From contig JAFLBK010000001.1 in the NCBI GenBank assembly GCA_017303335.1, forward strand, positions 1,617,001 to 1,681,000: DNA of 64,000 bases, read 5' to 3'. Below, in pieces: positions 53,204 to 63,534 of this stretch. The notes beneath the pieces were generated by a model that was given only the letters and a program-made list of their open reading frames with translations, was not told where the DNA came from and did not search any database. The position numbers and the translations under genes are program-made. The stretch comes from Chitinophagales bacterium (lineage in GTDB: Bacteria > Bacteroidota > Bacteroidia > Chitinophagales > Chitinophagaceae). Position 1 is the stretch's first letter. Each line of letters starts with the position of its first letter.

Positions 53204-55318
53204 TTGGATATTAAAAAAGACATACTCTGGAGAGTCTACCTCTGTTTCCTCGGAATGGTGTTGCTCGGCATCGTAGTGGTGGCCCGGGCTTTTTACATCC
53301 AGCAGGCCGAGGGAAAATACTGGACCAACCTGGGCGACAGCATGCACCTGCGTTACCTGCCCATCGATGCCGAACGGGGTACCATCTACAGCGAAGACGG
53401 AAACATGCTGAGTACCTCGGTGCCGGTATTCGATATCTATATCGATTTTGCCGCCGAGGGGCTGCGGGAAAAAAACGGGGAGCGCTTTACCAAAAACATC
53501 GATTCACTCAGCATATGCCTGGCCAATCTGTTTAAAGACAAAACAGCCGCCGCGTACAAAAAAGAACTGCAGCTGGGTTATCGCAATAAAGAAAGATATC
53601 ACAGTCTTCGTAAAAAAGTATCCTTTTCGGATTACCAGCAATTCCGGGATTTCCCCCTGGTAAAACTGGGTAAGAACAAAAGCGGTTTCATTGTAGAAAC
53701 CAAGGACAAACGCATTAATCCCTATGTACTACTGGCCAACCGAACCATTGGCCTTTCGCGTAACAACGCCTCGAACGTAGGCCTGGAACAGAGCTACGAC
53801 AGTCTGCTCAAAGGCAAAACGGGGCAACAACTGGTTCGGTATGTGGCCGGAACCTATCTGCCGGTAGATGGAGGTGAGGTGGAGCCCGAGAACGGGAAAG
53901 ACATCATCTCCACCCTGGATACATACATCCAGGATGTAACCGAGAGCGCCCTGATGAATATGCTGGTGCGTAACAATTCATTGCATGGCACCGCGATCGT
54001 CATGGAAACCGCCACCGGCAAGATCAAGGCCATCGCCAACCTTGGTAAGCAGCGCGACAGTGTTTATACCGAAGACCTGAATTACGGCATCGGTAAAGCC
54101 ACCGAACCGGGTTCCGTTTTCAAACTCGCGACACTGATGAGTTTGCTGGAAGATAAATACGTCGACATCAACAGCATCGTCGATTGCGAAGGCGGACAAA
54201 AAAGATTCTATGGTCTGCCGATCCGCGATTCGCACCTGGGCGACGGGGCGATCACCGTTAAAGACGCCTTCGCCAAAAGCAGCAACGTGGCGTTTGCAAA
54301 ACTGGCCGACCAATATTACCACGAACAGCCGGCGAAGTTCCTGGAACACCTGCATCGTTTCCGGCTCGACCAGATGACCGGTGTGGATATTACCGCTTCA
54401 TCCGGCAGGCCCCTCATCAAGAAACCAACCAGCAGGAGCTGGAGCAAGACGACCATCCCATTCATGGCGCATGGTTATGAAGAACTGGTGACACCCCTGC
54501 ACATGCTGATGCTGTACAACGCGGTTGCCAATGATGGCAGGATGATGAAACCCTACCTCGTAAGTGCGATCCGCGAATACGGGGTGGAAGTGCGGAAGAT
54601 CGAACCCCAGGTACTGGTGGAAAAGATCTGCAGCGATCAAACATTGAAACAGGTGAAGGAATGTATGCTGGAAGTGGTGAACAACCCGCACGGCACCGCC
54701 CGGAAACTGAAAGACAGCAGTTACCAGATCGCCGGTAAAACCGGAACGGCGGTAACCGCTCTCAACAACAAAGGGTACAACAAGGGTAATAAAATATACC
54801 AGGCCTCATTCATTGGATACTTCCCGGCCGAACAACCCCGGTATACCATTGCCGTGGTGATACAAAACAGCCGCGAATCACGTATGGTATATGGGGCCGA
54901 CGTTTCGGGTGCTGTGTTCAAGGAGATCAGTGATCGTATCTATGGCAGCTACCTGAGCACCCGGAAATTCACAGCAAATCCGAAGGCAGACAGCACCGCC
55001 TATTATTACCACGGCGCGAAGGATGAATTCGTATCGGTACTCAATTACCTCAACATGCCTTTTATGGATTCAGCCAGTAACGGGTATTGGCGGTATGCAC
55101 AGGTGCAAAACAACAAGGGTTTGCTGAAGCTGAAGAATGAAACGGCGGCTGCGACGATACCTGATGCCACCGGCATGGGGCTTAAAGACGCGGTGTACCT
55201 GCTGGAGAACGCGGGATTGAAAGTAACGGCCACCGGTCGTGGCAAAGTGATCAGTCAGTCACTCCTGCCCGGCATGCCACTCAATAAATCACAAACGATC
55301 AACCTGGTGTTGAATTGA
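53204..55318 (+). CDS. ftsI: Penicillin-binding protein, septal transpeptidase FtsI with PASTA domain
   Basis: 704 residues. One N-terminal helix (about 9-29), dimerisation/pedestal region from ERGTIYSEDGNML, transpeptidase with SVFK (304-307), SSN (359-361) and KTG (512-514), and a C-terminal PASTA domain (about 645-704, IPDATGMGLKDAVYLLENAGL). Start codon is TTG at 53204 (MDIKKDILWRVYL); no ATG in frame gives the membrane helix. Partner of FtsW encoded at 59833. Confidence 0.95.
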   Translation: MDIKKDILWRVYLCFLGMVLLGIVVVARAFYIQQAEGKYWTNLGDSMHLRYLPIDAERGTIYSEDGNMLSTSVPVFDIYIDFAAEGLREKNGERFTKNIDSLSICLANLFKDKTAAAYKKELQLGYRNKERYHSLRKKVSFSDYQQFRDFPLVKLGKNKSGFIVETKDKRINPYVLLANRTIGLSRNNASNVGLEQSYDSLLKGKTGQQLVRYVAGTYLPVDGGEVEPENGKDIISTLDTYIQDVTESALMNMLVRNNSLHGTAIVMETATGKIKAIANLGKQRDSVYTEDLNYGIGKATEPGSVFKLATLMSLLEDKYVDINSIVDCEGGQKRFYGLPIRDSHLGDGAITVKDAFAKSSNVAFAKLADQYYHEQPAKFLEHLHRFRLDQMTGVDITASSGRPLIKKPTSRSWSKTTIPFMAHGYEELVTPLHMLMLYNAVANDGRMMKPYLVSAIREYGVEVRKIEPQVLVEKICSDQTLKQVKECMLEVVNNPHGTARKLKDSSYQIAGKTGTAVTALNNKGYNKGNKIYQASFIGYFPAEQPRYTIAVVIQNSRESRMVYGADVSGAVFKEISDRIYGSYLSTRKFTANPKADSTAYYYHGAKDEFVSVLNYLNMPFMDSASNGYWRYAQVQNNKGLLKLKNETAAATIPDATGMGLKDAVYLLENAGLKVTATGRGKVISQSLLPGMPLNKSQTINLVLN

Positions 55319-56778
55319 TATTACAAGACGTACTATATAAGGTTTCGATCCGATCGGTCAAAGGAGATACTTCGATCGCTGTGAACAGCATTGCCATCGA
55401 TTCACGCCTGGCCAAGCCCGGTTCCTGCTTCATTGCCCTGAAGGGAACAAAATCCGACGGGCAGGCATACATCGACGCGGCCATTGAGAAAGGTGCAACA
55501 GCGATCATTTGTGAATCGATCCCTGCGAATGCAACGGATGGAATTACCTATATCGAAGTGGAGAATACGGCGAAAGCCGCAGGCTATATCAGCCATAATT
55601 TCTTTGGCGAGCCATCCACCCGGGTAAAGCTGGTTGGTGTAACCGGAACGAATGGAAAAACAACCATTGCCACCCTGCTCTGGAAACTGTTTTCGGGCCT
55701 CGGGCATACCTGCGGGTTGATCAGCACGGTGCAGAACCAGGTAGGCGATAAAGTGCTCGAAGCCACACATACCACGCCGGATGCCGTAAGCATCAATGCC
55801 CTGCTGAAGCAAATGGTGGAAGCAGGTTGCACCCATGTGTTCATGGAGTGCAGCAGCCATGCCATTCACCAGTACCGGATTGCGGGCTTACAATTCGCGG
55901 GAGCCTTGTTCACCAACATCACCCACGATCACCTTGATTACCACAAAGCATTCGACGAATACATCCGGGTAAAGAAATCCTGGTTCGACGAATTGCCCGC
56001 TTCGGCCTTCGCCATCAGCAATGCCGACGATAAACGGGGCGCCGTGATGTTACAAAACTGCCAGGCGAAAAAACAGTTCTACAGCCTGAAAACGATGGCT
56101 GATTTTAAGGGAAAGATTCTCGATAACAGTCTCGAAGGATTGCACATGACGATCAATGACAAAGAAGTGTACTTCCGGCTGATCGGTGAATTCAATGCCT
56201 ACAACCTGCTGGCGGTATACGGAGCCGCTGTATGCCTGGGAGAAGATAAAGACAAGGTATTACAGGTACTCAGCAGCCTGGATGGAGCCGAAGGAAGATT
56301 CGACTACCGGATCAGTAAACAGGATAAGATCACCGGCATTGTTGATTATGCGCATACCCCCGACGCCTTGCTGAATGTGCTGGCCACGATCAAGAAACTG
56401 CGCCGCGGACATGAGAAGATCATTACCGTAGTGGGCTGCGGCGGCGACCGGGATAAGACCAAGCGCCCGGTGATGGCAGAAGTTGCCTGCGAGTACAGCG
56501 ATAAAGTGATCCTCACGTCCGACAATCCACGCAGTGAAGATCCGCTGGAGATACTGAAAGACATGGAGTCGGGGCTGACCGTAACGACTAAAAAAAAAGC
56601 CATCTCCATCGCCGACCGCAAAGAAGCGATCAAAACGGCGGTGAGCCTGGCCGATAAAGACGATATCATCCTGGTGGCAGGAAAAGGACATGAGAAATAC
56701 CAGGATATCAAAGGGGTGAAATACGATTTCGACGACAAACAGGTGCTGAATGAAATGTTTGAATTGCTGGAGAAATGA
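55315..56778 (+). CDS. murE: UDP-MurNAc-tripeptide synthetase MurE
   Basis: 487 residues. ATP motif GVTGTNGKTT (108-117), HTTPDA, the ECSSHAIHQ and THDHLDYH stretches, carbamylated Lys about 220 in YIRVKKSW, and DNPR (403-406) that selects meso-diaminopimelate over lysine. The start is TTG at 55315, overlapping the ftsI stop by 4 bases (TTGA), so translation is coupled. murF does not follow; a repeat-rich 125 bp gap leads to mraY. Confidence 0.96.
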   Translation: MILQDVLYKVSIRSVKGDTSIAVNSIAIDSRLAKPGSCFIALKGTKSDGQAYIDAAIEKGATAIICESIPANATDGITYIEVENTAKAAGYISHNFFGEPSTRVKLVGVTGTNGKTTIATLLWKLFSGLGHTCGLISTVQNQVGDKVLEATHTTPDAVSINALLKQMVEAGCTHVFMECSSHAIHQYRIAGLQFAGALFTNITHDHLDYHKAFDEYIRVKKSWFDELPASAFAISNADDKRGAVMLQNCQAKKQFYSLKTMADFKGKILDNSLEGLHMTINDKEVYFRLIGEFNAYNLLAVYGAAVCLGEDKDKVLQVLSSLDGAEGRFDYRISKQDKITGIVDYAHTPDALLNVLATIKKLRRGHEKIITVVGCGGDRDKTKRPVMAEVACEYSDKVILTSDNPRSEDPLEILKDMESGLTVTTKKKAISIADRKEAIKTAVSLADKDDIILVAGKGHEKYQDIKGVKYDFDDKQVLNEMFELLEK

Positions 56779-56903
56779 TGTGCCGATGTGGCAATGAACC
56801 GATGTGATGATTTGCTGATGTGCTCGTGTAGCCCGTTAGCGTGAGCGAATTAAGAATAAGAAGAAATCAGCTGATCGTTGAATTGGCTAATTGACAAATT
56901 AAT
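56777..56903. repeat. Word-like repeat gap between murE and mraY
   Basis: GATGTGCCGATGTGGCAATG (from 56777) and further GATGTG units to 56822, then AT-rich text around ATCAGCTGATCGTTGAATTG. No gene is present where murF sits in many other phyla. Confidence 0.6.
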
Positions 56904-58193
56904 ATGTTGTATCACTTATTTGAATGGCTGCAGAATGAAGGGTATAAATTCCCGGGCAGTAACCTCTACCGGTTCCTCAGTATCCGGGTGATGCTTGCCA
57001 TGCTGTTGAGCCTGGTGATCACAACGATCTATGGAAAACGGCTGATCCGCTTCCTGCAAACAAAACAATGGGGCGAAAGTGTACGCGACCTGGGGCTCGC
57101 AGGCGAGCAGCAGAAGAAAGGAACGCCTACGATGGGTGGTATCATCATCATCCTCGCCATCCTGATACCCACCGTTTTGTTCGCACACCTGGGAAAAGTA
57201 TACATACGCCTGATGGTGGTTTGTACCATCTGGCTCGGCACCATCGGTTTCATCGATGATTATTTAAAGATCCGGGCCAAACGAATCGCACAGAAAAAAG
57301 GAATTCCCTATAAGAAAAGCGACAGCGATGGCCTGGCGGGCCGCTTTAAAATATTCGGGCAGGTGATGCTGGGCCTCATCGTGGGCGCCACGCTGTATTT
57401 CACGCCCAGCGTGGTGGTGAAAAGGGAGGTTCAGACCAATATGGTACTGGGCCCTATTGAAAGAACCACCAAGTTTGATACGGTGGTGATCGATGGTAAA
57501 CAGCATATATACGCCTCCGTGAAAACGCCGATCACCACCATCCCGTTTGTAAAAAGCCACGAATTCAATTACGCGAAACTGCTCCCGGAATCCTGGAGGG
57601 ATTATACCTACATCCTGTACATACTCATTGTCATCTTCATTGTAACGGCGGTGAGCAACGGGGCCAACATTACCGATGGACTGGATGGCCTGGCAACCGG
57701 TGTGAGCGCCGTCGTCGGCATTGCGCTGGGCATATTCGCCTACGTGAGCGGCAACATCAAGTTCGCCGAATACCTCAACATCATGTACATACCCAACTTG
57801 GGCGAACTGTCGATTTTCATCGCGGCATTCGTAGGAGCCTGTATCGGGTTTCTCTGGTACAACGCCTACCCGGCCCAGGTATTCATGGGCGATACCGGCA
57901 GCCTGGCGCTCGGTGGCATCATCGCGGCCCTGGCCATTATTGTGCGGAAGGAATTGCTGATCCCGTTCTTCTGCTTCGTATTCCTGGTGGAGAATTTAAG
58001 TGTGATGATCCAGGTATCGTATTTCAAATACACGAAGCGAAAGTACGGGGAGGGCAGGCGGGTGTTCCTGATGAGCCCCCTGCATCATCATTATCAAAAG
58101 AAAGGATATCATGAAAGCAAGATAGCAGTACGTTTCTGGATCGTGACCATACTGAGTGTGGTGATGGCCATTGTTACACTGAAACTGCGGTAA
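56904..58193 (+). CDS. mraY: Phospho-N-acetylmuramoyl-pentapeptide-transferase
   Basis: 429 residues, ten-helix enzyme that makes lipid I. Catalytic aspartates: GFIDDYLK (about 115-122), [12 protein letters not shown] (about 254-265), and [11 protein letters not shown]. About 60 residues longer than the E. coli enzyme because of a hydrophilic insert around 170-235 ([15 protein letters not shown] to [12 protein letters not shown]), which I take as usual for this phylum. Start ATG at 56904. Confidence 0.95.
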   Translation: MLYHLFEWLQNEGYKFPGSNLYRFLSIRVMLAMLLSLVITTIYGKRLIRFLQTKQWGESVRDLGLAGEQQKKGTPTMGGIIIILAILIPTVLFAHLGKVYIRLMVVCTIWLGTIGFIDDYLKIRAKRIAQKKGIPYKKSDSDGLAGRFKIFGQVMLGLIVGATLYFTPSVVVKREVQTNMVLGPIERTTKFDTVVIDGKQHIYASVKTPITTIPFVKSHEFNYAKLLPESWRDYTYILYILIVIFIVTAVSNGANITDGLDGLATGVSAVVGIALGIFAYVSGNIKFAEYLNIMYIPNLGELSIFIAAFVGACIGFLWYNAYPAQVFMGDTGSLALGGIIAALAIIVRKELLIPFFCFVFLVENLSVMIQVSYFKYTKRKYGEGRRVFLMSPLHHHYQKKGYHESKIAVRFWIVTILSVVMAIVTLKLR

Positions 58194-58358
58194 GTGTTTT
58201 TTGAAAAACCAACGGAGATCTGCAATACAGATTGCAAGTTTTTCAAGTGGCGAAGGATCTGTTTCTATGAATCAAGATGTACCCGACCGGCAACAACCCG
58301 TTAAGTTCTATCCATTGAAAGACCATTTAATCCGTCATTGATAAATGACAAACGGAAC

Positions 58359-59699
58359 ATGAACAAACGGATCGTCATACTGGGCGCAGGCGAAAGCGGC
58401 GTTGGAACGGCCCTGCTGGCAAAGCAGAAGGGCTACGACGTGTTCGTCAGCGATGGCGGCGAGATCCGCGACGACTATAAACTGGAGCTGAAGGCGGCAG
58501 GGGTTGAGTACGAAGAACGGCAGCATACAACGGAGAGGATATTCAACGCGGCCGAAGTGATGAAAAGCCCGGGCATACCCGAGAAGAACGAACTGGTGAA
58601 ACAGATCCGGGCGAAGAACATACCCATCATCAGTGAGATCGAATTCGCCTATCGCTATAAAGGGAACAGCCGCATCATTGCCATCACCGGCAGCAATGGG
58701 AAAACAACCACCACCACGTTGACCTACCATATCTGCAAGACCGGTGGCGCCGATTGCGCCCTCGTGGGAAACATCGGTTATTCATTCGCCAAACAGGTAG
58801 CCGTGGATCCCAAGCCTTTATACGTGGCCGAGATCAGTTCCTTCCAGCTCGACGACATCAAAACCTTCCGCCCCGATGTGGCGGTACTCACCAATATCAC
58901 CGAAGACCACCTGGACCGCTACGAGTATAAGATCGAGAATTATATCAGCAGCAAGTTCCGGATAGCCATGAACCAGCAACCCGAAGACGTATTCATTTAT
59001 AACCTGGATGATGAAGTGACGGTGAAAACGATCAGCAACTATTCCATTAAATCAACACCAGCCCCATTTACCATGAGTAAACAACTGCCACAGGGAGCTT
59101 ACCTGCTCAACGCCAAACTGCACCTGAAGTGGAAAAATGAAGAGATGCAGATGAGCATTGAAGATTTCGCCCTGAAGGGAAAGCACAACCACTACAACAG
59201 CATGGCCGCCAGCCTGGCAGCCACCGCTGTCGACATACGGAAAGAAAAGATCCGGGAGGCGCTGCAAACCTTCCAGACCCTCGAACACCGCATGGAAACC
59301 GTTGCCACCATCAAGAACGTTGAGTTCATCAACGACAGCAAGGCCACCAATGTGAACAGTACCTGGTATGCGCTGGAGAGCATGGAAAAGCCCGTGATCC
59401 TCATCCTGGGCGGTGTTGACAAAGGAAACGACTACACGTTACTCAGCGACCTGGTGAAGGAAAAAGTGCGGGCCATCGTTTGCCTCGGAACCGATAATAA
59501 GAAGATACACGAAGCTTTTTCCGATATCGTGCCGATGATCATCAATACCCAAACAGCTATCGACGCCGTGCGTTCCGCCTTTCATGTGGCGAACAAGGGC
59601 GATGTGGTATTGCTAAGCCCGGCCTGCGCCAGCTTCGACCTGTTTAAAAACTACGAAGACCGGGGCAACCAGTTCAAGAAAGCGGTGAAAGAATTATAA
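58359..59699 (+). CDS. murD: UDP-MurNAc-L-alanine--D-glutamate ligase
   Basis: 446 residues. GAGESGVGTALLAK (Rossmann N-domain), ATP motif ITGSNGKTTTTT (109-120), AEISSFQLDDIKTF, NITEDHLDRY, EHRMETVATIKNVEFINDSKATN, and LSPACASFDLFKNYEDRG. The start at 58359 (MNKRIVILGAGESG) matches the family. A 165 bp gap separates it from mraY. Confidence 0.96.
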   Translation: MNKRIVILGAGESGVGTALLAKQKGYDVFVSDGGEIRDDYKLELKAAGVEYEERQHTTERIFNAAEVMKSPGIPEKNELVKQIRAKNIPIISEIEFAYRYKGNSRIIAITGSNGKTTTTTLTYHICKTGGADCALVGNIGYSFAKQVAVDPKPLYVAEISSFQLDDIKTFRPDVAVLTNITEDHLDRYEYKIENYISSKFRIAMNQQPEDVFIYNLDDEVTVKTISNYSIKSTPAPFTMSKQLPQGAYLLNAKLHLKWKNEEMQMSIEDFALKGKHNHYNSMAASLAATAVDIRKEKIREALQTFQTLEHRMETVATIKNVEFINDSKATNVNSTWYALESMEKPVILILGGVDKGNDYTLLSDLVKEKVRAIVCLGTDNKKIHEAFSDIVPMIINTQTAIDAVRSAFHVANKGDVVLLSPACASFDLFKNYEDRGNQFKKAVKEL

Positions 59700-59700
59700 C

Positions 59701-59832
59701 CCTTACCCCAACCCTCTCCTCCAGGAGAGGGCAGCGGGAAAGGAGAAACGTAATAACATGCGAAGTGTGAATTTGTAAAATAAATAATAGCCCGACCTCC
59801 CTCTCCCCAAGGAGAGGGAACGAGGGTGAGGT
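59701..59832. repeat. Composite palindromic repeat between murD and ftsW
   Basis: CCCTCTCCT-CC-AGGAGAGGG (59712-59731) and CCCTCTCC-CCAA-GGAGAGGG (59799-59818), with flanks CTTACCCCAA and GAGGGTGAGG that also mirror each other. The whole 132 bp looks like one element with inverted ends. Confidence 0.75.
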
Positions 59833-61095
59833 ATGGCAGAACAAACAATCATACGATCCCTGCTTACCCCCAACATCAGTAATATGGGTGGCAACCTGGT
59901 GAGTAAAACCCGGGGCGACCGTGTTATATGGGGCATCGTGGTCATTCTCACACTGGTGAGCCTGCTGGTGGTATACAGCAGCACCGGTTCACTCGCATAT
60001 AAATACAGCAAGAGTACGGAAAGTTATCTCTTCAAGCAGTTTGGCTTCATCGTGCTGGGGGTGCTGGTGATCTATTTCGCTCACCGGGTGAACTATACCA
60101 TCTACTCGCGGGTGGCGTCGATCTTATTTGTGGCTTCCATCTTCCTGCTTATCTATACACATTTCTTTGGGGTAAAACTGAACGAAGGAACACGCTGGAT
60201 CAAATTGCCGGTGATCAACATGACCTTCCAGACATCCGACATGGCCAAGCTCGCCCTGTTTATGTACCTGAGCCGGCAGTTGAGCCGCAAACAGGCCGTG
60301 ATCAAGGATTTCAAAAAAGGATTCCTGCCGGTGATCATCCCGGTGGGCATCATCTGCCTGCTCATCGCCCCGTCGAATCTTTCCACCTCGTTACTCATCG
60401 CCGGTACCAGCATCATGCTCATGTTCATTGGCCGCGTACGTACCAAACACCTGCTGGTAACGATCGGACTGGCGATGATACCCGTAGTGCTGCTGCTTAC
60501 CATCGCGGTAAGCACCTACGACAAAAAGGAACAACGCACCAAAGACCTTCCGGGTATTTTGAGCGTGGGACGGGTACCTACCTGGATCGGGCGGATACAA
60601 AGTTTTATCTACAGCAAGAAGGAAGATGTGAATGAAAGACAGTACCAGGTGAACCAGGCCAAGATCGCCATCGCCTCGGGCAGCTGGACCGGACTGGGTC
60701 CCGGTAACAGCAAGGCAAGGAACTTCCTGCCGCATTCGTACAGCGATTTTATCTATGCCATCATATTGGAGGAGTATGGTTTGGTCGGCGGTGTGTTCAT
60801 TGTGTTCATATACCTGTTGTTCCTGTACCGTTGCATCCGGCTATACCGTAAATGTCCTTATGCCTTCGGCGCATTCCTGGCCCTGGCCCTCAGTTTCATG
60901 CTGGTGATACAGGCCATTGCCAATATGGGCGTGAACGTGAATGTATTTCCGAATACCGGCGTAACGCTGCCACTGATCAGCATGGGCGGAAGCAGTTTCC
61001 TGTTCACCTGCCTTTCGATCGGTATCATCCTGAGCGTGGCGAGGAATGTGGAGCAACTGGAAGGAAAGGAGCAACCTGTAGCAGTGAATGGATAA
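59833..61095 (+). CDS. ftsW: Lipid II polymerase FtsW
   Basis: 420 residues (403 if it starts at the ATG at 59884, MGGNLVSKTRGDRVIW, which fits relatives better). SEDS-family glycosyltransferase with about ten helices. LNEGTRWIKLPVINMTFQTSDMAKLAL, GLGPGNSKARNFLPHSYSDFIYAIILEEYGLVGG and NTGVTLPLISMGGSS are hallmark motifs. Polymerises septal glycan with FtsI. Its end overlaps murG by 8 bases. Confidence 0.95.
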   Translation: MAEQTIIRSLLTPNISNMGGNLVSKTRGDRVIWGIVVILTLVSLLVVYSSTGSLAYKYSKSTESYLFKQFGFIVLGVLVIYFAHRVNYTIYSRVASILFVASIFLLIYTHFFGVKLNEGTRWIKLPVINMTFQTSDMAKLALFMYLSRQLSRKQAVIKDFKKGFLPVIIPVGIICLLIAPSNLSTSLLIAGTSIMLMFIGRVRTKHLLVTIGLAMIPVVLLLTIAVSTYDKKEQRTKDLPGILSVGRVPTWIGRIQSFIYSKKEDVNERQYQVNQAKIAIASGSWTGLGPGNSKARNFLPHSYSDFIYAIILEEYGLVGGVFIVFIYLLFLYRCIRLYRKCPYAFGAFLALALSFMLVIQAIANMGVNVNVFPNTGVTLPLISMGGSSFLFTCLSIGIILSVARNVEQLEGKEQPVAVNG

Positions 61096-62179
61096 ACGGA
61101 TCATCATAGCAGGCGGTGGAACGGGCGGACATATTTTTCCGGCGATCGCCATCGCCAATGCACTGAGGAAGATTGAACCGCAAACCGAAATATTGTTTGT
61201 GGGCGCCAACGGGAAAATGGAAATGGAGAAAGTGCCGCAGGCGGGTTACGTCATTGAGGGGTTAGACATCGCGGGGTTCAACAGGAGTTCTTTGATAAAA
61301 AATATCGGGCTTCCGTTCAAACTGATCAAAAGCCTTGTGCAGGTACGCGGGATATTCAAGCGTTTCCGCCCGGATGCGGTGATCGGCGTAGGCGGATATT
61401 CGAGCTTCCCGGTATTGCGCTTCGCCCAGTCGAAAGGCATTCCTTCTTTCATTCATGAAAGCAATTCCTTCGCCGGCAAGGCCAATATCATGCTGGGCCG
61501 AAAAGCCACCCGCGTATTCGTGGCCAGCGATGGCATGGAAAAATTCTTCCCGGCTGCAAAGATCACCGTAAGCGGAAACCCGGTACGGGCAAATATTGCA
61601 AACAGCGGTTTGAGCCGGGAAGAGGGGATCCGGTTCTTTGGTCTCGATCCGGCTAAAAAAACAGTGTTATCCATCGGCGGAAGCCTGGGCGCAAAAAGTA
61701 TTAATGAATCGCTTGATAAAGCCATCGATGAATTTGGTCTTAATAACCTGCAACTCATCTGGCAAACAGGCAAACCCTATGCGGCACGGGGAAAAGAACG
61801 GGCGGCGGGTCGCCCCGATGTGTGGGTAAGCGATTTCATAAACCAGATGGAATACGCTTATGCAGCTGCCGACCTGGTGATCAGCCGGAGCGGCGCCATG
61901 GCCATTGCCGAACTCTGTGTCACGAAAAAAGCGGCCGTGTTTGTGCCCTTTCCCTACGCGGCGGAAGACCATCAAACGGCCAACGCACAAAGTTTAGTTA
62001 ATAAAGGGGCCGGCATATTGATACCCGATAGGGAGGCGTTAGAAAAACTCGTTCCGGCCGTGGTTTCCCTGTCGAAGGACGAAACAAAACAGGAATCACT
62101 GAAGCGGCAAATCGGGATGCTGGCTGTGGCAAACGCAGACGAAAAAATAGCGACAGAGATACTGAAGCATATCGGATGA
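61088..62179 (+). CDS. murG: UDP-GlcNAc transferase MurG
   Basis: 363-residue GT28 enzyme converting lipid I to lipid II. GGGTGGHIFPAIAIA (9-23), GVGGYSSFP, FIHESNSFAGKAN, SIGGSLGAKSINESL, and SRSGAMAIAELCVTKKAAVFVPFPYAAEDHQTANA, the UDP-GlcNAc site. It overlaps both neighbours: 8 bases with ftsW and 4 (ATGA) with murC. Confidence 0.97.
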   Translation: MDKRIIIAGGGTGGHIFPAIAIANALRKIEPQTEILFVGANGKMEMEKVPQAGYVIEGLDIAGFNRSSLIKNIGLPFKLIKSLVQVRGIFKRFRPDAVIGVGGYSSFPVLRFAQSKGIPSFIHESNSFAGKANIMLGRKATRVFVASDGMEKFFPAAKITVSGNPVRANIANSGLSREEGIRFFGLDPAKKTVLSIGGSLGAKSINESLDKAIDEFGLNNLQLIWQTGKPYAARGKERAAGRPDVWVSDFINQMEYAYAAADLVISRSGAMAIAELCVTKKAAVFVPFPYAAEDHQTANAQSLVNKGAGILIPDREALEKLVPAVVSLSKDETKQESLKRQIGMLAVANADEKIATEILKHIG

Positions 62180-63534
62180 AAGACATAAAAGACATAAAGC
62201 GGATTTATTTCCTGGGCATCGGCGGTATCGGCATGAGTGCGCTGGCCCGCTATTTCAACGCCCGGGGAGTAAACGTGAGCGGATACGACAGAACCGAAAC
62301 GGTATTGACGAAACAACTGGCAAGCGAAGGCATTGCCATTCATTACGAGGATCACACCGGGCTCATTGACAAGGAAGCAGAACTGGTGGTATACACACCC
62401 GCCATTCCGAAAGATCACCAGGAGTTGAATTACCTCCTGCAACATGCCTATACCGTGGTAAAACGGAGTGATGTGCTGGGTATGATCACCAACAGTTCGT
62501 TCAACATCTGCGTGGCAGGTACGCATGGCAAAACAACCACGAGCACCATGATCGCACACATCCTCCGCGACAGCGGCTACGGGTGCAATGCGTTCCTCGG
62601 CGGCATCGCGGCGAACTACAACAGCAATTTCTGGAGCCATGAACGGAATGTATGTGTGGTGGAAGCCGATGAGTACGACCGTAGTTTTTTGAAACTGAGT
62701 CCCGACGTGGCCATCATTACGGCGATGGATCCCGACCACCTGGATATCTATGGTACGGCAGAAAATGTGGAACAGGCGTTCATCGATTTCTCGGCCCGGG
62801 TAAAGGATGGTGGTTTGTTGCTGAGCAAGTACGGACTGAAACGCGGCGGAGAATTGAAGGCCCGCAATCATAAAACGTATCACCTGCAGGAAGCCGCGGC
62901 CGATGTGCATGCGGCGGATATCGGGGTGAACAGCGGAAGCTATACGTTCCATGTTGTGGCAACTGAATGGACCCTTACCGACGTGGCGCTGAACATGGGA
63001 GGCATGCATAACATCGAAAATATGGTGGCGGCGATAACCGTGGCAAAGCATCTCGGCATTGACGACGAAAAGATACTGTCGGCCGTACGTTCTTTTAAAG
63101 GCGTAAAACGCCGGTTCGAGTTCATTGTAAAGAAGGATGACCAGGTGTTCATTGATGATTATGCGCACCACCCGGATGAATTGCGGGCCCTGATAACTGG
63201 CGCAAAGAAAATGTTCACGGGAAAGAAGTGCACTGTGATCTTTCAGCCCCACCTGTTCACCCGTACCCGGGATTTTGCTGACGGCTTCGCCGAAAGCCTC
63301 GACCTGGCGGATGAACTGGTACTGCTGCCCATTTACCCGGCCAGGGAGTTGCCGATAGCGGGGGTTACAAGCCAGATGATCCTCGACCGTATGAAGAATA
63401 CGAACAGGCAACTGATCGAGAAGGAGCGGCTGGCCGAGTGGGTAAAAGCGAATAAAACGGAATTACTGATCACCGCCGGTGCCGGCGATATCGATACCCT
63501 GGTGGAGCCGATAAAAAATAGTTTGGAAAACTGA
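62176..63534 (+). CDS. murC: UDP-MurNAc--L-alanine ligase
   Basis: 452 residues. GIGGIGMSALARYF (14-27), ATP motif AGTHGKTTTS (114-123), VVEADEYDRSFL, TAMDPDHLDIYG and IDDYAHHPDELRALI are the MurC signature. First ligase of peptide stem synthesis. The start ATG overlaps the murG stop. The stop TGA is followed directly by the TTG start of ftsQ. Confidence 0.97.
   Translation: MKDIKDIKRIYFLGIGGIGMSALARYFNARGVNVSGYDRTETVLTKQLASEGIAIHYEDHTGLIDKEAELVVYTPAIPKDHQELNYLLQHAYTVVKRSDVLGMITNSSFNICVAGTHGKTTTSTMIAHILRDSGYGCNAFLGGIAANYNSNFWSHERNVCVVEADEYDRSFLKLSPDVAIITAMDPDHLDIYGTAENVEQAFIDFSARVKDGGLLLSKYGLKRGGELKARNHKTYHLQEAAADVHAADIGVNSGSYTFHVVATEWTLTDVALNMGGMHNIENMVAAITVAKHLGIDDEKILSAVRSFKGVKRRFEFIVKKDDQVFIDDYAHHPDELRALITGAKKMFTGKKCTVIFQPHLFTRTRDFADGFAESLDLADELVLLPIYPARELPIAGVTSQMILDRMKNTNRQLIEKERLAEWVKANKTELLITAGAGDIDTLVEPIKNSLEN

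Noticed and set aside
58267..58341. 24-codon frame (starts MNQDVPDRQQ) upstream of murD
   Set aside because: Possible leader peptide, but too short and without promoter or hairpin support to call.
61972..63411. 479-codon minus-strand frame across murC
   Set aside because: Antisense shadow of a fully conserved MurC; the same applies to the long frames at 19939-21168 and 29521-30780.
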